The notes under the pieces: generated by a model
Database searches by the model: none
What the model was told of the DNA's origin: nothing
What the model saw: the letters and a program-made list of their open reading frames with translations, nothing else
Assembly (NCBI GenBank): GCA_035236585.1
Contig: CP141128.1
Location: 32,594,684 to 32,658,683, forward strand
Source: Warburgia ugandensis
Lineage: Eukaryota > Streptophyta > Magnoliopsida > Canellales > Canellaceae
Direction of reading: 5' to 3'
DNA: 64,000 nt
In this document: piece by piece, positions 23,400 to 36,160 of the stretch
Numbering within the stretch: the first letter of the stretch is position 1
How the letters are laid out: each line of letters begins with the position of its first letter
Translations under genes and position numbers: made by a program

Positions 23400-24930
23400 A
23401 CTGGTCCACCAGAAGATCTTGGCTTTGAAGTATTGATTTTGAGGCTGTGCTTCTTGATTTTGATCTTGATCTTCAATTTTATCCCTATCGATCTCAGCCG
23501 TAGGACCACCATCTAAGTTCCTAAAAAAAAATTCTAATTAAATCTTAAAAAAACATTAGTCATCAGATACTTACCATGGATTAGCATTTGAACCTTCAAA
23601 ATAACAATCTTTTGCTTCATTGGGTCTAAAATGCATGTGTTATGGTCCAAAAACACTAGTTTACCCCTATAATTTGACACACTTGTCGATCTAATTTGGG
23701 AGATTAGGTAGCCCATTTTCGACCATCCAATCAATCCTCTGCAATTTACAGCACAAAAATCAATAAAAAATTTTAAAATTTCTACCCTAGGGGTTTTGGA
23801 CCCTTTTAGATAGATTAGACGACTCAGATTTTCTATCTGAGCCCTCCATCATCCATAATTGAAGGGTACTGGTCCTTACTTTATCTTTTATAAATTTTAA
23901 CCTAAAACAAAGTTTTGAAAAATAAAAACTAAATAAAATGAAATATATTAAGTATAAGAAATGTTCCCACCTATCCAATTGGAGAAAGAATGTAGATTTG
24001 AAGCCCAATTTGAAATAAATATCCTTTGAAGATAAGATAGCCCTATAGTTGCTTTTTTTTTGGGATTTCTCGTTGATTGCACCATTGGATCTTGAAATTG
24101 ATTCATTTGTTTTGTAGATTAGGTAGTCTAGGATTGTATGGGTAGTGGGATTTGTGATATTCAATTTGGAATAGAGTGCCTAATCCCATTTAGGTCTCTT
24201 GCTCCAATTAGAGAGAAGAGAGAGAAAGTGCAAGAAGGGAGATTTTTGGGAGTTTTGGATTTTTGAGAAGAAATCTATATCTGAATTTTCAAAGTGAGCA
24301 ACATGATTTTGTGGAAATTTTTAAAAACATTTTTGGACGTTTATTTACAGATGTTTTTGAATTTTTCATAATTACTTTTAATAATCATGTTTTAATTCAT
24401 TTACATATTAAATTAACATTGGATCCTCCACTACCACCTCCTTCTTCACTAGCTGTTGGTAGTAGTTTGACCACTCATTACATGTTTTTTGGTCGTTGGA
24501 TTTTTTTATGGGCCCCTAGTGGGTCCCACGAGGTATGAAAGGACCATTTTTTGCCCTTTTATGGAGAAAAATCCATTTTATCTCCTGAACTCGAAATTGA
24601 GCGTACTTAGTGGTGTTGGATTAGTATTTCTGAGTACATTCTAAATATTGATATCTTACATCTTGTTTATGAGAAAAATTACCATTTTACCCTTTTGTTC
24701 ATAGAAATGAAGAAAATTAGGGATTTTTCATTTTAACTCAGAATTGAACATACTTAGTATCATTTCGATTAGTTTTTCGAGTACATTCACAATTTATTAG
24801 TTTAAAATTATGTTTTAATATGTATAAAAAGAGAATTTTCAATAACCTAATATTCTGCCCAAAATTTCTAAAAATTCAAACTAAATTGATTTTCTCAATC
24901 AATTAACAAAATTTTGGTTTATTATACATT
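23400..24930 (-). repeat. Array unit 3 (1531 bp)
   Basis: Complete unit: LTR-head part then X part. The TATA position is altered (TTTATTTACAG on +). Confidence 0.85.
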
Positions 24931-26322
24931 ACTAGTCCACGAGATGATCTTGGCCATGAAGTAATGATTTTGAGGCTTTAACTCCATCTTTTAATCTTGA
25001 TCTTCAATTCTATCCCTATCGATCTCAACCATAGGATGACCATCTTAGTTCCTAAAAAAATATTCTAATTAAATCTTAAAAAAACTTTATTCATCACAAA
25101 CTTACCATGGATTAGCTTTTGAACCTTCAAAATAACAATCTTTAGCTTCATTGGGTCAAAAATGCATGTGTTATGGTCTAAAAACTCTAATTTACGCCTA
25201 TAAGTTGTAACACATGTCGATCTGATTTGGGAGATCAGATTGCCTATTTTGGACCATACAATCAATCCTCTTCAATTTATGGCTCAAAAATCAATAAAAA
25301 TTGTTGAAATTTCTACCCTAGGGGTTTTTGACCCTTCTAGATCGATTGGATAGCACAATTTTTTCATCTAAGCCCTCCATCATCCATAATTGAAGGGTAC
25401 TGGTCCCTACTTTATTTTTTATAAATTTTACCCTAAAACTAATTTTTTAAAAACAAAAATTAAATAAAATGACATGAAATAAGTATAAGAAGTGTTCCCA
25501 CCTATCCAATTGGAGAAAGAATGTAGAATTGAAGCCCAATTTGAAATAAATATGCTTTGATTATAAGATAGCCCTACAGATGATTTTTTTGTGATTTCTC
25601 GTTGATTGCACCATTGGAACCTGAAATTGATTTATGTGTTTAGTAGATTAGGTAGTCTAGGATTGTATGGGTACTGGGATTTGTGATATTCAATTTGGAA
25701 TAGAGTGCCTAATCGCATTTAGGTCTCTTGCTCCAATTAGAGGGAAGAGAGAAAAAGTGCAAGAAGGGAGACTTTTGGGAGTTTTGGATTTTTGAGAAGG
25801 AATCTAGATCTGAATTTTCAAAGTGAGGAAGATGATTTTGTAAAAAAATTTAAAAAACATTTTTGGAGGTGTATTTAGATATGTTTTTGAATTTTTCATA
25901 ATTACTTCTAATAATCATGTTTCAATTCTTTTAAATATGAAATTAACATTGGATCCTCCACTACCACCTCCTTCTTCACTAGTTGTTGGTAGTGGTTTGA
26001 CCACTTATTACATGCTTTTTGGCTGTTGGATTTGTTTGTGGGCCCCTAGTGGGTCCCACGAGGTATGAAAGGACCATTTTGCCCTTTTATTCATAAAAAT
26101 GAAGAAAATTAGGGATTTTTCATTTTAACTCAGAATTGAACATACTTAGTATCATTTCAATTGGTTTTTCGAGTGCATTCATAATTTATTAGTTTAAAAT
26201 TATGTTTTAATATGTATAAAAAGAGAATTTTCAATAACCTAATATTCTGCCCAAAATTTCCAAAAATTCAAACTAAATTGATTTTCTCAATGAATTAACA
26301 AAATTTTGGTTTATTATACATT
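24931..26322 (-). repeat. Array unit 4 (1392 bp, internal deletion)
   Basis: Complete except for a loss of about 130 bp near 26085. TTTTGCCCTTTT is joined directly to ATTCATAAAAATG, which in other units follows the similar word TTTTACCCTTTT. This suggests deletion between short direct repeats. Confidence 0.82.
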
Positions 26323-27833
26323 ACTAGTCCACTAGATTATCTTGGCCATAAAGTAATGATTTTGAGGCTTTACCTCTATCTTTTGATCTTGATCTTCAAT
26401 TCTATCCCTATCGATCTCAACCATAGGATGACCATCTTAGTTCCTAAAAAAATATTCTAATTAAATCTTTAAAAAACTTTATTCAACACACACTTACCAT
26501 TGGTTAGCTTTTGAACCTTCCAAATAACAAGCTTTTACTTCATTGGGTCAAAAATGCATGTGTTATGGTCTAAAAATTCTAGTTTACCTCTATAAGTTGT
26601 AACACATGTTGATCTAATTTGGGGGATCAGATAGCCTATTTTGCACCATCCAATCAATCCTATTCAATTTACAGCTCAAAAATCAATAATTATTTTTAAA
26701 ATTTCTACCCTAGGGGTTTTGGACCCTTCTACATCAATTGTAGGACACAGATTTTCTATCTAAGCCCTCCATCATCCATAATTGAAGGATACTGGTCCTT
26801 ACTTTATTATTTATAAATTTAACCTAAAATTATTTTTTTTAAATAATAAATAAATAAAATGTCATGAAATAAGTATAAGAAGTGTTCCAACCTATCCAAT
26901 TGGAGAAAGAATGTAGAATTGAAGCCCAATTTGAAATAAATATCCTTTGATTATAAGATAGCCCTATAGATGATTTTTTTGTGATTTCTCGTTGATTGCA
27001 CCATTGGATGCTGAAATTGATTTATGTGTTTAGTAGATTAGGTAGTCTAGGATTGTATGGGTAGTGGGATTTGTGATATTCAATTTGGAATAGAGTGCCT
27101 AATCGCATTTAGGTCTCTTGCTCCAATTAGGGAGAAGAGAGCGAAAGTGCAAGAAGGGTGATTTTTGGGAGTTTTGGATTTTTAAGAAGGAATCTAGATC
27201 TGAATTTTCAAAGTGACCAAGATGAATTTGTGGAAATTTTAAAAAACATTTTTAGAGGATTTTTGGAGGTGCATTTATAGATGTTTTTGAATTTTTCATA
27301 ATTACTTCTAATAATCATGATTCAATTCTTTTAAATATGAAATTAACATTGGATCCTCCACTACCACCTCCTTCTTCACTAGTTGTTGGTAGTGGTTTGA
27401 CCACTTATTACATGCTTTTTGGCTGTTGGATTTGTTTGTGGGCCCCTAGTGGGTCCCACGAGGTATGAAAGGACCATTTTGCCCTTTTGTGGAGAAAAAT
27501 CCATTTTATCTCGTGAACTCGATGTTGAGCGTATTTAGTGGTGTTGGATTGGTATTTCTGAGTACATTCTAAATATTGATATCTTACGTCTCGTTTATGG
27601 GTAAAATTACCATTTTACCCTTTATTGATGAAAATGAAGAAAATTAGGTATTTTTCTTTATAACTCAGAATTGAACATTCGATTACATTCATACTTTATA
27701 AGTTTAAAATTATGTTTTAATCTCTATAAAAAGAGAACTTCCAATCACCTAATATTCCAGGCCAACATTTCAAAAATTTCAAACTAAATTGATTTTCTCA
27801 ATCAATAAACAAAATTAGGGTTTACTATACACT
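26323..27833 (-). repeat. Array unit 5 (1511 bp)
   Basis: Complete unit. The TATA position reads CATTTATAG on +, so the minus strand has CTATAAATG. Confidence 0.85.
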
Positions 27834-29381
27834 ACTAGTCCACCAGATGATCTTGGCCTTGAAGTATTGATTTTGAGGCTTTGCTTCTATATTTTGATCT
27901 TGATCTTCAATTTTATCCCTATCGATCTCAGCCGTAGGACCACCATCTAAGTTCCTAAAAAAATATTCTAATTAAATCTTAAAAAAAGACTATTCATCAC
28001 ATACTTACCATGGATTAGCTTTTGAGCCTTCAAAATAACAATTTTTTGCTTCATTGGGTCAAAAATGCATGTGTTATGGTCTAAAAACTCAAGTTGACCC
28101 CTATAAGTTGTCACACGTGTCGATCTAATTTGGGAGATTAGATAGCCCATTTTCGACCATCCAATCAATCCTCTTCAATTTACAACCCAAAAATTAATAA
28201 AAAATTTTGAAATTTCTACCCTAGGGGTTTTGGACCCTTTTAAAGAGATTGGACAACTTAGATTTTACATCTGAGCCATCCATCATCCATAATTGAAGGG
28301 TACTGGTCCTTACCTTATCTTTTATAAATTTTATCCTAAAACTAAGTTTTAAAAAATACAAATTAAATAAAACGACATAAAATAAGTATAAGAAGTGTTC
28401 CCACCTATCTAATTGGAGAAAGAAAGTAGATTTGAAGCCCAATTTGAAATAAATATCCTTTGAAGATAAGATAGCCCTATAATTGCTTTTTTTTTTGTGA
28501 TTTCTCGTTGATTGCACCATTGGATCTTGAAATTTATTTATGTGTTTTGTAGATTAGGTAGTCTAGGATTGTACGGGCAGTGGGATTTGTGATATTGAAT
28601 TAGGAATAGAGCACCTAATCGATTTAGGTCTCTTGCTCCAATTAGAGAGAAGAGAGAGAGAGAGAGAAAGTGTAAGAAGAGAGATTTTTGGGAGTTTTGG
28701 ATTTTTGAGAAGGAATCTAGATCTAAATTTTCAAAGTGAGCAAGATGATTTTGTGGAAATTTTAAAAAACATTTTTGGAGGATTTTTGGACATGTATTTA
28801 CTGTTGTTTTTGAATTTTTCATAATTACTTCTAATAATCATGTTTCAATTCTTTTAAATATTAAATTAACATTGGATCCATTACTACCCCCTCCTTCTTC
28901 AGCAGCTGTTGGTAGCGGTTTGACCACTCATTACATGTTTTTTGGTCGTTGGATTTGTTTGTGGGCCCCTTGTGGGTCCCATGAGGTATGAAAGGACCAT
29001 TTTGCCCTTTTGTGGATAAAAATCCATTTTATCTCCTGAAATTGAAATTGAGCGTACTTAGTGGCGTTGGATTGGTATTTCTGAGTACATTCTAAATATT
29101 GATATCTTAGGTCTTTGTTATGGTAAAATTACCATTTTACCCTTTTATTCATAAAAATGAAGAAAATTAGGGATTTTTCATTTTAACTCAGAATTGAACA
29201 TACTTAGTGTCACTTCGATTGGTTTTTTGAGTACATTGATACTTTATAATTCTTAAATTATGCTTTAATCTCTATAAAATAAGAATTTCCAATAACCAAA
29301 TATTGTAGCCCAAAATTTATAAAAATTCAAACTAAATTGATTTTCTCAATCAATTAACAAAATTTGGTTTTATTATACATT
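27834..29381 (-). repeat. Array unit 6 (1548 bp)
   Basis: Complete unit with an enlarged GAGAGAGAGA stretch near 28645. The TATA position has decayed. Confidence 0.85.
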
Positions 29382-30902
29382 ACTAGTCCACAAGATGACC
29401 TTGGCCTTGAAGTAATGATTTTGAGGCTTTGATTCTATCTTTTGATCTTGATCTTCAATTTTATCCCTATCGATCTCAACCGTAGGATCACCGTCTTAGT
29501 TCCTAAACAAATATTCTAATTAAATCTTAAAACAACTTGATTCATCACATACTTACCATGGATTAGCTTTTGGACCTTCAAAATAACAATGTTTTGCTTC
29601 ATTGGGTAAAAAATGCATGTGTTAGGGTGTAAAAACTCTAGTTTACCTCTATAAGTTGTAACACATGTCGATGTAATTTGGGAGATCGATAGCCAATTTT
29701 GGACAATCCAATCAATCCTCTTCAATTTACAGCTCAAAATCAATAAATTTTTTTGTAATTTCTACCCTAGGGGTTTTGGACCCTTCTAGATCAATTGGAA
29801 GACTCAGATTTGCCATCGAGCCCTCCATCATGCATAATTGAAGGTTACTGGTCCGTACTTTATTTTTTTTATAAATTTTCACCTAAAACTAATTTTAAAA
29901 AAATAAAAATTAAATAATATGACATGAAATAAGTATAAGAAGTGTTCCCATCTATATGATTGGATTAAGAATGTAGATTTGAAGCCCAATTTGAAATAAA
30001 TATCCTTTGATGATAAGATAGCCCTATAGTTACTTTTTTTGTATTTTCTCGTTGATTGCACCATTGGATCTAGAAATTGATTTATGTGTTTTGTAGATTA
30101 GGTAGTCTAGGATTGTATGCATAGTGGGATTTGTGATATTCAATTTGGAATAGAGTGCCTAATCAAATTTAGGTCTCTTGCTCTAATTAGTGAGAAGAGA
30201 GAGAAAGTGCAAGAAGGGAGATTTTTTGGAGTTTTAGATATTTGAGAAGGAATCTAGATCTGAATTTTCAAAGTGAACAAGATGAATTTTTTGAAATTTT
30301 AAAAAGCTTTTTTGGAGGTGTATTTACATATGTTTTTGAATTTTTCATAATTACTTCTAATAATCATGTTTCAATTCTTTTAAATATTAAATTAACATTG
30401 GATCCTACACTACCACCTCCTTCTTCACTAGCTGTTGGTAGTGGTTTGACCACCCATTACATGTTTTTTTGCCGTTGGATTTGTTTGTGGGCCCCTAGTG
30501 GGTCCCACGAGGTATGAAAGGACCATTTTGCCCTTTTATGGAGAAAAATCCATTTTATCTCCTGAACTCAAAATTGAGCATACTTAGTGGTGTTAGATTG
30601 GTATTTTTGAGTACATTCTAAAATTTGATATCTTAAGCCTCGTTTATGGGTAAAATTACCATTTTACACTTTTATTCATAAAAATGAAGAAAATTAGGTA
30701 TATTTCATTTTAACTCAGAATTGAACATACTTAGTGTCATTTCGATTGGTTTTCCGAGTACATCCATACTTTATAAGTTTAATGTTTTAATCTCTATTAA
30801 AAGAGAACTTCCAATCACCTAATATTCTAGGCCAAAATTTCTAAAATTTCAAACTAAATTGATTTTCTCAATCAATAAATAAAATTTGGGTTTACTATAC
30901 AT
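29382..30902 (-). repeat. Array unit 7 (1521 bp)
   Basis: Complete unit; TATA position altered (TATTTACAT on +). Confidence 0.85.
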
Positions 30903-32507
30903 TACTAGTCCACCAGATGATCTTGGCCTTGAAGTATTGATTTTGAGGCTTTTCTTCTATCTTTTGACCTTGATCTTCAATTTTATCCCTATCGATCTTA
31001 GTTGTAGGATCACCATCTTAGTTCATAAAAAACTTTTCTAACTAAATCTTAAAACACATGATTCATCACATACTTACCATGGATTAGCTTTTGAACCTTT
31101 AAAATAAGAATCTTTTGCTTCATTGGGTCAAAAATGCATGTGTTATGGTCTAAAAACTCTAGTTTACCCCTACAACTTGTAAAACATGTCGATCTGATTT
31201 GGGAGATAAGATAGCCTATTTTGGACCTTCAAATCAATTCACTTCAATTTATGGCTCAAAAATTAATATAAATTGTTGAAATTTCTACCCTAGAGGTTTT
31301 GGACCCATCTAGATTGATTGGATGACTCAGATTTCCCATCTGAGCCCACCATCATCCATAATTGAAGGGTACTGATCCTTACTTTATTTTTTATAAATTT
31401 TAACCTAATACTAATTTTGAAAAAATAAAAATTAAATAAAATGGCATGAAATAAGCATAAGAAGTGTTCCCACCTATCTAATTGGAGAAAGAATGTAGAT
31501 TTAATGCCCAATTTGAAATAAATATCCTTTGATGATAAGATAGCCCTATAGTTGCTTTTTTTGTGTTTTCTCGTTGATTCCACCATTGGATCTTGAAATT
31601 GATTTATGTGTTTTGTAGATTAGGTAGTCTAGGATTGTATGGGTAGTGGCGTTGTGATATTCAATTTGGAATAGAGTGCCTAATCGAATTTAGGTCTCTT
31701 TCTCCAATTAGAGAGAAGAGAGAGAAAGTGCAAGAAGGGAGATTTTTTGGAGTTTTGATATTCAATTTGGAATAGAGTGCCTAATCGAATTTAGGTCTCT
31801 TTCTCCAATTAGAGAGAAGAGAGAGAAAGTGCAAGAAGGGAGATTTTTTGGAGTTTTGATTTTTTTTGAAGCAATCTAGATCTTAATTCTCAAAGTGAGC
31901 AAGACGATTTTGTGGAAATTTTAAAAAACATTTTTGGTGTATTTATAGATGTTTTTGCATTTTTCATAAGTACCTCTAATAATCATGTTTCAATTCTTTT
32001 AAATATTAAATTAACATTGGATCCTCCACTACCACCTTTTCTTCACTAGCTATTGGTAGTGGTTTGACCACTCATTACATGTTTTTTGGCCGTTGGATTT
32101 GTTTGTGGATCCCTATGAAAACACCATTTTGCTCTTTTATGGAGAAAAATCCATTTTATCTCCTGGACTCGAAATTGAGTGTACTAAGTAGTGTTGGATT
32201 GGTATTTCTCAGTATATTCTAAATATTGATATCTTAGGTCAGTTATGGGTAAAATTACCATTTTACCCTTTTATTCATAAAAATGAAGAAAATTAAGAAT
32301 TTTTCATTTTAACTCAGAATTGAACATACTTAGTGTCATTTCGATTGGTTTTTCGAGTACATTCATACTTTATAATTCTTAAATTATGCTTTAATCTCTA
32401 TAAAATAAGAATTTCCAATAACCAAATATTGTGGCCCAAAATTTATAAAAATTCAAACTAAATTGATTTTCTCAATCAATTAACAAAATTTGGTTTTATT
32501 GTAGATT
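30903..32507 (-). repeat. Array unit 8 (1605 bp, 101-bp duplication)
   Basis: Complete unit, longer because of a perfect 101-bp tandem duplication (31656-31756 and 31757-31857). The TATA position is intact (TATTTATAG on + near 31938). Its X part is most like that of unit 13. Confidence 0.85.
31656..31857. repeat. Perfect 101-bp tandem duplication
   Basis: GATATTCAATTTGGAATAGA starts at 31656 and again at 31757. The 101 bases between are repeated without visible change, so this is a recent event inside unit 8. Confidence 0.9.
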
Positions 32508-34146
32508 ACTGGTCCATGAGATGATCTTAGCCTTGAAGTAATATTTTTGAGGCTTTGATTCTATATTTTGATCTTGATCTTCAATTTTATCCCTATCGAT
32601 CTCAGTCGTAGGATCACCATCTTAGTTCCTAAAAAAATATTCTAATTAAATCTTAAAAAAACATGATTCATCACATAGTACCATGGATTAGCTTTTGAAC
32701 CTTCAAAATAACAATCTTTTGCTTCATTGGGTCAAAAATGCATGTGTTATGGTCTACAAACTCTAGTTTACCCCTATAAGTTGTAACACATGTCGATCTG
32801 ATTTGGGAGATCAGATAGCCTATTTTCGACCATCCAATCAATCCTCTTCAATTTATGGCTCAAAAATCAATATAAAATGTTGCAATTTCTACCCCAGGGG
32901 TTTTGGACACTTCTTGTTTGATTGGATGACGCAGATTTTCCATATGAGCCCTCCATCATCCATAATTGAAGGGTACTAGTCCTTACTTTATTTTTTATAA
33001 AATTTAACCTAAAAATATTTTTAAAAAAATAAAAATTAAATAAAATGACATAAATTAGGTATAAGAAGTGTTCCCACCTATCTAATTGGAAAAAGAATGT
33101 TGATTTGAATCCCAATTTGAAATAAATATCCTTTGATGATAAGATAGCCCTATAGCTGCTTTTTTTGTGATTTCTCGTTGATTGCACCATTGGATCTTGA
33201 AATTGATTTATGTGTTTTGTAGATTAGGTAGTCTAGGATTGTATGGGTAGTGGGATTTGTGATATTCAATTTGGAATAGAGTGCCTATTCGCATTTAGGT
33301 CTCTTGCTCCAATTAGAGAGAAGAGAGAGAAAGTGCAAGAAGGGAGGCTTTTGGGAGTTTTGGATTTTTGAGAAGGAATCTAGATTTGAATTTTCAAGGT
33401 GAGCAACATGATTTTGTAAAAATTTTAAAAAACATTTTTGGAGGTGTATTTATAGATGTTTTTGCATTTTTCATAAGTACCTCTAATAATCATGTTTCAA
33501 TTCTTTTAAATATTAAATTAACATTGGATCCTCCACTGCCACCTCTTTCTTCACTAGCTATTGGTAGTGGTTTTGTAATAACCCTGAATTTTTGTAACTT
33601 ATTAAGGCAAATTAATAAAGTTTGAATTTTTAGAAATTCTAGGCTGGAATATTAGGTTATTGAAAATTCTCTTTTTATGGAGGTTATATCATGAATTAAA
33701 ACATAGAAATTATGGATGTACTTGGAAAACTGATCGAAACAACATTAAGTACATTCAATTTTGAGTTAAAATGAAAATTCCTTAATTTTCTCCATTTGGG
33801 GGTAAAATGGTAATTTTACCCATATTCCATATCTAAGAAATAAGACCTCAATATTCATGAAGTACTTAGAAATATGTTTCCAACGCCACTAAGTACGCTC
33901 GATTCCGAGTTCGGACAAATATTGCCTATTATTCTCCAATTTTGGAGTTCAAAGGGCAAAAACGTCTTTTCACATAAAGTGGGGCCCACAAAGTGGGCCA
34001 ACGTTCTAGAAGCAATAATAATTACTGAGTACATTATTGCTGGTAGTGGAGAATGTAGTGGAGAATGGAGAATGCACTTGTAATAAAAAAATTATAAAGT
34101 AATAAAATATCCTATCAAAAGGAATGATAAAAAATTCAAATTTGGC

Positions 34147-34154
34147 TATAAATA
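34147..34154 (+). promoter_or_regulatory. TATA box of LTR X1
   Basis: TATAAATA, 573 bp from the LTR start; the other clean X copy has it at about 590 bp. A pyrimidine-rich leader follows. Confidence 0.6.
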
Positions 34155-35940
34155 TGTCCCAAAAATTTCCAAAAATTTTCAAACCTTAATCACAAAATTT
34201 TCAAATCTTCCCTGGAGTTTCAGCTCCAAATTCTCATTCATCCCTCCCCAATCTCTATTTTTCTTATTTCTCTCTCCTCTTTCTAAGTGGAACAAGAGAC
34301 CTAAATTCAATTAGGCACTCCGTTCCAGGTAGAATCTGATAAATTCCACCATCCATAACTTCCTATACTACAGTATATACAAAACCCCCAAATCAATTTC
34401 AAGATCCAATGGTTCCAACAACAGAAAATCACAAAAACGGGGACAATCAGGCTATATTATCATCAACCGGTAATTCTATAAAATTGAGCATCAAATATAT
34501 GTTTTTTCTCCAATCATGTTGATGGAACTATTTCCCATACATATTTATTATGGTTTAGTGTAATTTTTATTTTTCTGTAATTTAATTTGAATGAAAAATG
34601 ATAAAAATAAAGTAAATACCAGAGCTTTCAGTTTATGGTGATAGAGAGCTCATATGGAAATTCTGAGCTTCCAATCAATCCAGAAGGGTCAAAAACCCCT
34701 AGGATACAATTTTTAAGAAAATCTAACAAGGTTTGGACCCTCAATTGAGAGAGATTAGTTTTGCTAGGCCCAGGTCAAATCTGGACCCTAGGAACGGCTG
34801 TAAACTTAAATTTAAGATTGTGGAGTCATATGAACTCCAAATTGAGATCGAAAAGAACCTATGAAAAGCTTGTAATGTCTAGTTTCTAATTAAGTCATAA
34901 TATTTCTAAAAATTATTTCTGTATTTTTCTGTATTTTGGAAATAAGTGTCCAATTTCCAAGATCTTCAAGATCTGAGGTGATCAGATCTTGGAAATTTAT
35001 TTTAATGATGATATAATACTATAATAAAGTAATATCTATGGTTAATTTGGACAGATCTAGGATAAATTAGGGGATCTACCCTTTATGGTAGAAAAACTCT
35101 AAAAAAATACAAAGGGAACCACTTGATCAATGAGATCAAGTATGATCAGATCCTTAGGATGGATTAAATGAATGATATTATGATGGAATCCAGTTAGATC
35201 ATGGATGAAATGTGACAAAATCAAGTGGATATGATTTTTAGATCTTAATGGATTAAAAGCCCTAAAGGTAATTAAAACCCTTGATCTAAAGGAAAACACT
35301 TAAGATCTAATGGTTGGATCATATTTAAAGGTTTATAATAATCTTAATATAATTAGTTTAATTGTCTTGTATTGAATAATAGAAGTGTAAATGTGATTTA
35401 TGTTCTAAGTTAGAAAGCATGGTAGTGTAATCTTTAAATTTTAGTATGATATGCCCTAAATGAGTAATTTGTTAGTAGATTTGATTATCTTATGATCATG
35501 TTAGTGTAAATTAGGATTTAAACAAGATTTCATTATGATAGAAGATGTGTTTCATAACTTAGGATCATGTTAGTTTTATTTCACTAGGTTAAGTTCCATT
35601 CATAGGAAGAATGTTAGTATATGGTTGTTAGATTTATATTTGATTTATGCTTTCAAGTTTATGACTTACTTATTGTCAAATTTTATTCAATTGTTAAGTA
35701 GTTGTTAAGATATAATGAGCATAAATCACCAAAAATGTAAACTAATGAAATATAGAGATTCATGGACAACTAAGATGAATGAATGATGTTGACTTAATAA
35801 GGGCTATAGTTAGTAGGACAATATGAGGAATGATTTATCATTTCCTTGGCCCAAAGTAGGAAAATAATGAACATCCATAGATGACATTGCGCATATCCAT
35901 GGAAATTAATTAAAATCAATTAGAAAAGGGACTTAAGGTT

Positions 35941-36160
35941 AAGAACTCATAGGAACCTTGTCAAAGGTTGCGCTAGTACCACTCCGGTGGACTCTGAATA
36001 TTGTGGTTATAGGGGGTATACAAGAGCCAAGTGCTTTTCCCTCACCTCCCATTGACGTAAGAGAGGTCTAAACGCCTCCTTACATGAGGGTTGTATTAAC
36101 CACTTTTTGAGCAGACTTTAACTGGTAAGTACTAGTCATCCTAAAATAAGGAGGAGTTGT
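35941..36160 (+). repeat. Shared noncoding module M, copy 2 (in X1 LTR)
   Basis: Contains GAGGTCTAAACGCCTCC at 36063-36079 with conserved flanks CTCATAGGAACCTT and GTATTAACCACTTTTTGAGC. It reads in the element's sense direction, as in the other three copies. Confidence 0.7.
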
